DNA from: Methylorubrum populi
GTDB taxonomy: Bacteria > Pseudomonadota > Alphaproteobacteria > Rhizobiales > Beijerinckiaceae
NCBI GenBank assembly: GCA_020741775.1
Contig: DYYG01000065.1
Location: forward strand, 1 to 36,142
Direction: 5' to 3'
Length of the DNA: 36,142 nt
This document shows, one piece after another, positions 35,510 to 36,142 of this stretch (position 1 is its first letter; every line of letters begins with the position of its first letter). The notes beneath the pieces are model-generated. The model saw nothing but the letters and a program-made list of their open reading frames with translations. It did no database searches and was not told where the DNA came from. The position numbers and the translations under genes were made by a program.

Positions 35510-35538
35510 CTTGCGGCGGCGTAGCCGTCTTCTTATAT
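35510..35538 (+). promoter_or_regulatory. Heat-shock (sigma-32 type) promoter of dnaK
   Basis: CTTG (35510-35513) is followed after 18 bases by CTTATAT (35532-35538). This matches the alphaproteobacterial RpoH pattern, CTTG-N17/18-CYTATNT. The same bases also read as TTGCGG-N16-TTATAT for sigma-70. Transcription would begin near 35545, about 150 bases before dnaK. The rest of the 413-bp gap before dnaK shows only small dyads (35340-35350, 35349-35362). Confidence 0.65.
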
Positions 35539-35695
35539 GCGGCGGGACACGGGACGAGGCCTTGGAAGCACAGCCCGCAAGGGCCTTGGCGCTTGGATCC
35601 ATCCCGTTCTCAAACCAGATGTTTTGTACCGCCATGGGTCGAGCTGCTTCGGGGCTCGGCGGTCTGCTTGAAAAATCCAACAGAGGGATCCCACC

Positions 35696-36142
35696 ATGGG
35701 TAAAGTGATCGGTATCGACCTCGGCACCACCAATTCCTGCGTGGCCGTCATGGAAGGCACGCAGCCGCGGGTCATCGAAAACGCGGAAGGTGCCCGCACC
35801 ACTCCGTCCATCGTCGCTTTCACCGACGACGGAGAGCGCCTCGTCGGCCAGCCCGCCAAGCGGCAGGCCGTGACCAATCCGGAACGCACCTTCTTCGCGA
35901 TCAAGCGTCTGATCGGCCGGACCTACGACGATCCGCTGACGCAGAAGGACAAGGGCCTCGTGCCCTACAAGATCGCCCGCGGCGATAACGGCGACGCCTG
36001 GGTCGAGGCCGACGGCAAGAAGTACTCACCCTCGCAGATCTCGGCCTTCACCCTTCAGAAGATGAAGGAGACCGCCGAGTCGCATCTCGGCCAGCCGGTG
36101 ACGCAGGCCGTCATCACGGTGCCCGCCTACTTCAACGACGCC
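35696..36142 (+). CDS. dnaK: Chaperone DnaK (Hsp70), 5' part
   Basis: The first 149 residues of the ATP-dependent chaperone are present; the gene runs off the window. The N-terminal actin-like ATPase begins MGKVIGIDLGTTNSCVAVME, the phosphate-1 loop of Hsp70, followed by ENAEGARTTPSIVAF, VGQPAKRQAVTNPERTFFAI, KRLIGR and VITVPAYFND. The start has GAGGG about nine bases upstream. A heat-shock-type promoter about 160 bp upstream fits its expected control. The usual partner dnaJ would lie beyond the window. Confidence 0.97.
   Translation, partial: MGKVIGIDLGTTNSCVAVMEGTQPRVIENAEGARTTPSIVAFTDDGERLVGQPAKRQAVTNPERTFFAIKRLIGRTYDDPLTQKDKGLVPYKIARGDNGDAWVEADGKKYSPSQISAFTLQKMKETAESHLGQPVTQAVITVPAYFNDA

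Noticed and set aside
35667..35698. CTTGAAA close to the dnaK start as a heat-shock -35
   Set aside because: A properly spaced -10 would fall at the start codon and place the transcript start inside dnaK; the pair at 35510-35538 fits far better.

Overview
The window is GC-rich alphaproteobacterial chromosome, most likely Methylobacteriaceae (Methylobacterium/Methylorubrum). The reasons are the codon use, the division-cluster order ending ftsQ-ftsA-ftsZ-lpxC-bamD-recN, a CtrA-type TTAA-N7-TTAA site, and a YdeP-type formate-dehydrogenase-like catalytic subunit of the kind called FDH4 in M. extorquens. The genus is an inference; another Rhizobiales genus is possible.

Layout. (1) 1-5.2 kb is an accessory edge: the tail of an IS110-type transposase, a TonB-dependent B12 receptor (btuB) behind a well-formed cobalamin riboswitch, and a DHA2-type MFS exporter divergent from a LysR regulator. 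(2) 5.2-15 kb holds guanine nucleotide synthesis, guaA and guaB, with the rRNA methyltransferase rsmB between them. Spread among these are a secreted alpha/beta hydrolase, panE, a small lipoprotein, a small basic secreted protein, a tandem pair of four-cysteine secreted paralogues, and a 39-residue single-span membrane peptide. (3) 15.2-30.6 kb is the distal half of the division and cell-wall cluster: ftsW-murG-murC, a 515-bp interruption with an inverted-repeat element, then murB-ddl-ftsQ-ftsA-ftsZ-lpxC-bamD, a glycosyltransferase, and recN. The proximal half (mraZ, murE, murF, mraY, murD) is not in the window. (4) 30.6-35.3 kb is accessory again: a free-standing sigma-70 region-1.1-like protein, a GT32-like transferase, the FdhF/YdeP-family oxidoreductase and a secreted LprI-like protein. 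(5) The window ends in the 5' part of dnaK, preceded by a heat-shock-type promoter.

How the genes work together. guaB then guaA convert IMP to XMP to GMP. murG, murC, murB and ddl make and assemble the peptidoglycan precursor; ftsW, ftsQ, ftsA and ftsZ build the divisome that uses it. lpxC commits flux to lipid A and bamD inserts outer-membrane proteins, so one block covers the whole envelope.

The least ordinary signals are: the stand-alone sigma region-1.1 protein (30620-30913); an 18-codon leader in frame with ftsA, ended by a single TAG (22286-22342); GTTAAC boxes built from rare TTA codons inside ddl, upstream of ftsQAZ; the CtrA-type site before lpxC; the palindromic element splitting murC from murB; and the duplicated four-cysteine secreted proteins. 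I saw no CRISPR array and no tRNA or rRNA gene.
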